Shown piece by piece: positions 63,047-64,000 of a stretch of DNA of 64,000 bases. Source of the stretch: Lachnospiraceae bacterium. Its GTDB lineage: Bacteria > Bacillota > Clostridia > Lachnospirales > Lachnospiraceae. Made by a program: the position numbers and the translations under genes. The stretch's first letter is position 1. Each line of letters starts with the position of its first letter. The notes under the pieces are model-generated. The model was given only the letters and a program-made list of their open reading frames with translations, was not told the DNA's origin and made no database searches. The stretch spans positions 1-64,000 of the forward strand of contig SVEB01000103.1 in NCBI GenBank assembly GCA_015057635.1, read 5' to 3'.

Positions 63047-64000
63047 GTGTCTAAGGTACTCGATCAGATTAATAAACCCAATGATATTAAACTTATAGAG
63101 CCTGGTAAATATAGCAAGCTGTCTCGTGAGATCAGACAATTTCTGATTCAGGAGATCAGCAAGACAGGCGGTCATCTGGCATCGAATTTAGGTGTAGTGG
63201 AACTTACCATGGCACTTCATCTGTATCTGAATTTTCCAGAAGATAAGCTGATCTGGGATGTGGGGCATCAGGCATATGTGCATAAGATCCTGACCGGAAG
63301 AAAAAGTGAGTTTGCAACTCTTCGTCAGTTTGAAGGCATGAGTGGTTTTCCGAAACGAAAGGAAAGTGACTGTGATGCTTTTGATACCGGACATTCCTCA
63401 ACCAGCATATCAGTAGCGACAGGTCTTGCAAAGGCAAGAGACCTTTCTGGCGGACGTGAAAAAGTAGTTGCAGTAATCGGAGATGGAGCACTTTCTGGCG
63501 GGATGGCCTATGAGGCATTGAATAATGCTGCCAGAATGAAGTCAAATCTGATTATTATTTTAAATGATAATAACATGTCAATTGCAGAGAACGTAGGTGG
63601 CATGTCCAGCTACCTTGGAAAAGTCCGTACGAATACAAAGTATACGGATTTTAAAGGTGATTTGGAGAATGCGTTAAAGAAGGTGCCAAAGATCGGGGAT
63701 AAGATCTTTAGCAAATTAAAACAAAGCAAGGACTCCTTAAAGCATTTAATTGTTCCGGGCATGCTGTTTGAAGATATGGGAATCACCTATATTGGGCCAA
63801 TTGACGGACATAATATCAGTCAGATCACAACAGCCCTGCAGTCTGCAAGCAGAGTGAAGGGTGCTGTTTTAATACATGCAGTAACGAAAAAAGGAAAAGG
63901 CTATGAAAAAGCCGAGAAGGAACCAAGTAAATATCACGGAGTGGATCCATTTGATATTAAGACAGGGAAGAGTCTCGCTGTTAATAAGCCAAGAAGCTAT
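63047..64000 (+). CDS. dxs: 1-deoxy-D-xylulose-5-phosphate synthase, 3' end outside window
   Basis: 318 codons are visible, with no stop before the window end; full DXS proteins are about 620 residues. The start is a GTG at 63047 after GAAGAAGGTGGC; no ATG lies nearby. Visible marks are GGHLASNLGVVELTMALH, WDVGHQAYVHKILTGR, the thiamine-diphosphate motif GDGALSGGMAYEALNNA with NDNNMSI, and YIGPIDGHN. It makes the first intermediate of the MEP isoprenoid route, consistent with ispA upstream. Confidence 0.94.
   Translation, partial: MSKVLDQINKPNDIKLIEPGKYSKLSREIRQFLIQEISKTGGHLASNLGVVELTMALHLYLNFPEDKLIWDVGHQAYVHKILTGRKSEFATLRQFEGMSGFPKRKESDCDAFDTGHSSTSISVATGLAKARDLSGGREKVVAVIGDGALSGGMAYEALNNAARMKSNLIIILNDNNMSIAENVGGMSSYLGKVRTNTKYTDFKGDLENALKKVPKIGDKIFSKLKQSKDSLKHLIVPGMLFEDMGITYIGPIDGHNISQITTALQSASRVKGAVLIHAVTKKGKGYEKAEKEPSKYHGVDPFDIKTGKSLAVNKPRSY

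Overview
The window reads as chromosomal DNA of a low-to-mid-GC, endospore-lineage Firmicute of the Lachnospiraceae type (Roseburia/Eubacterium-like gut anaerobe). The reasons are the complete spoIIIAA-AH operon, the asp23-nusB-xseA-xseB-ispA-dxs order, strong AGGAGG ribosome sites, many sugar ABC importers without their own ATPase, and a beta-mannan phosphorolysis locus of the kind described in Roseburia. The genus is an inference; no rRNA gene is present.

Region 1 (1-25.8 kb, all + strand) is a large glycan locus. It holds the end of a YesL-type membrane protein, a giant solute-binding protein with carbohydrate-binding-like modules and two permeases, then an NHL/TPR surface protein, a YIP1-family membrane protein and a DUF5696 protein, a second pair of permeases, a repeat-bearing lipoprotein and a second solute-binding lipoprotein. 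The catabolic half follows: two GH130 phosphorylases, a cytosolic SGNH (CE17-like) acetyl esterase, a GH27 alpha-galactosidase, a small zinc-ribbon protein, an AGE-family (mannobiose) 2-epimerase, a phosphohexomutase and a surface lipoprotein with two SGNH esterase units in tandem. Together these would import acetylated, galactosylated manno-oligosaccharides, strip acetyl and galactose, release mannose-1-phosphate by phosphorolysis, epimerise the last mannobiose to mannosyl-glucose, cleave that too, and send mannose-1-phosphate to mannose-6-phosphate. No endo-mannanase and no transport ATPase lie in the window.

Region 2 (26-33.3 kb) has an NlpC/P60 cell-wall hydrolase with Ig-like domains, a FliD-C-like protein, a P-loop kinase-like protein, and a minus-strand aromatic amino-acid operon (DAHP synthase, prephenate dehydrogenase, EPSP synthase). 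Region 3 (33.3-40.5 kb) holds three tandem paralogous solute-binding lipoproteins with no permease, each with its own similarly spaced promoter. Region 4 (40.5-49 kb) is mixed: EF-G-like GTPase, YgiQ radical-SAM protein, MATE transporter, AraC regulator and gluconate 5-dehydrogenase. Region 5 (49-64 kb) is conserved core: yqeG, aroK, aroQ, an M24 peptidase, efp, aroE, spoIIIA, then asp23-nusB-xseA-xseB-ispA-dxs, the last cut by the window end.

The most unusual signal is not a gene. Four loci (29.5, 35.5, 39.9 and 47.6 kb) carry a related long inverted repeat of about 185-240 bp just after a stop codon. A shared core contains a bidirectional A5-stem-T5 terminator-like hairpin whose middle stem differs between copies but stays base-paired, and copy-specific outer arms extend the pairing. 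By hand count, arm differences mostly keep G-U pairs in the strand given by the core orientation, which suggests selection on an RNA. A fifth site (26.0 kb) is a perfect 46-bp inverted repeat that shares a short piece of the same core.
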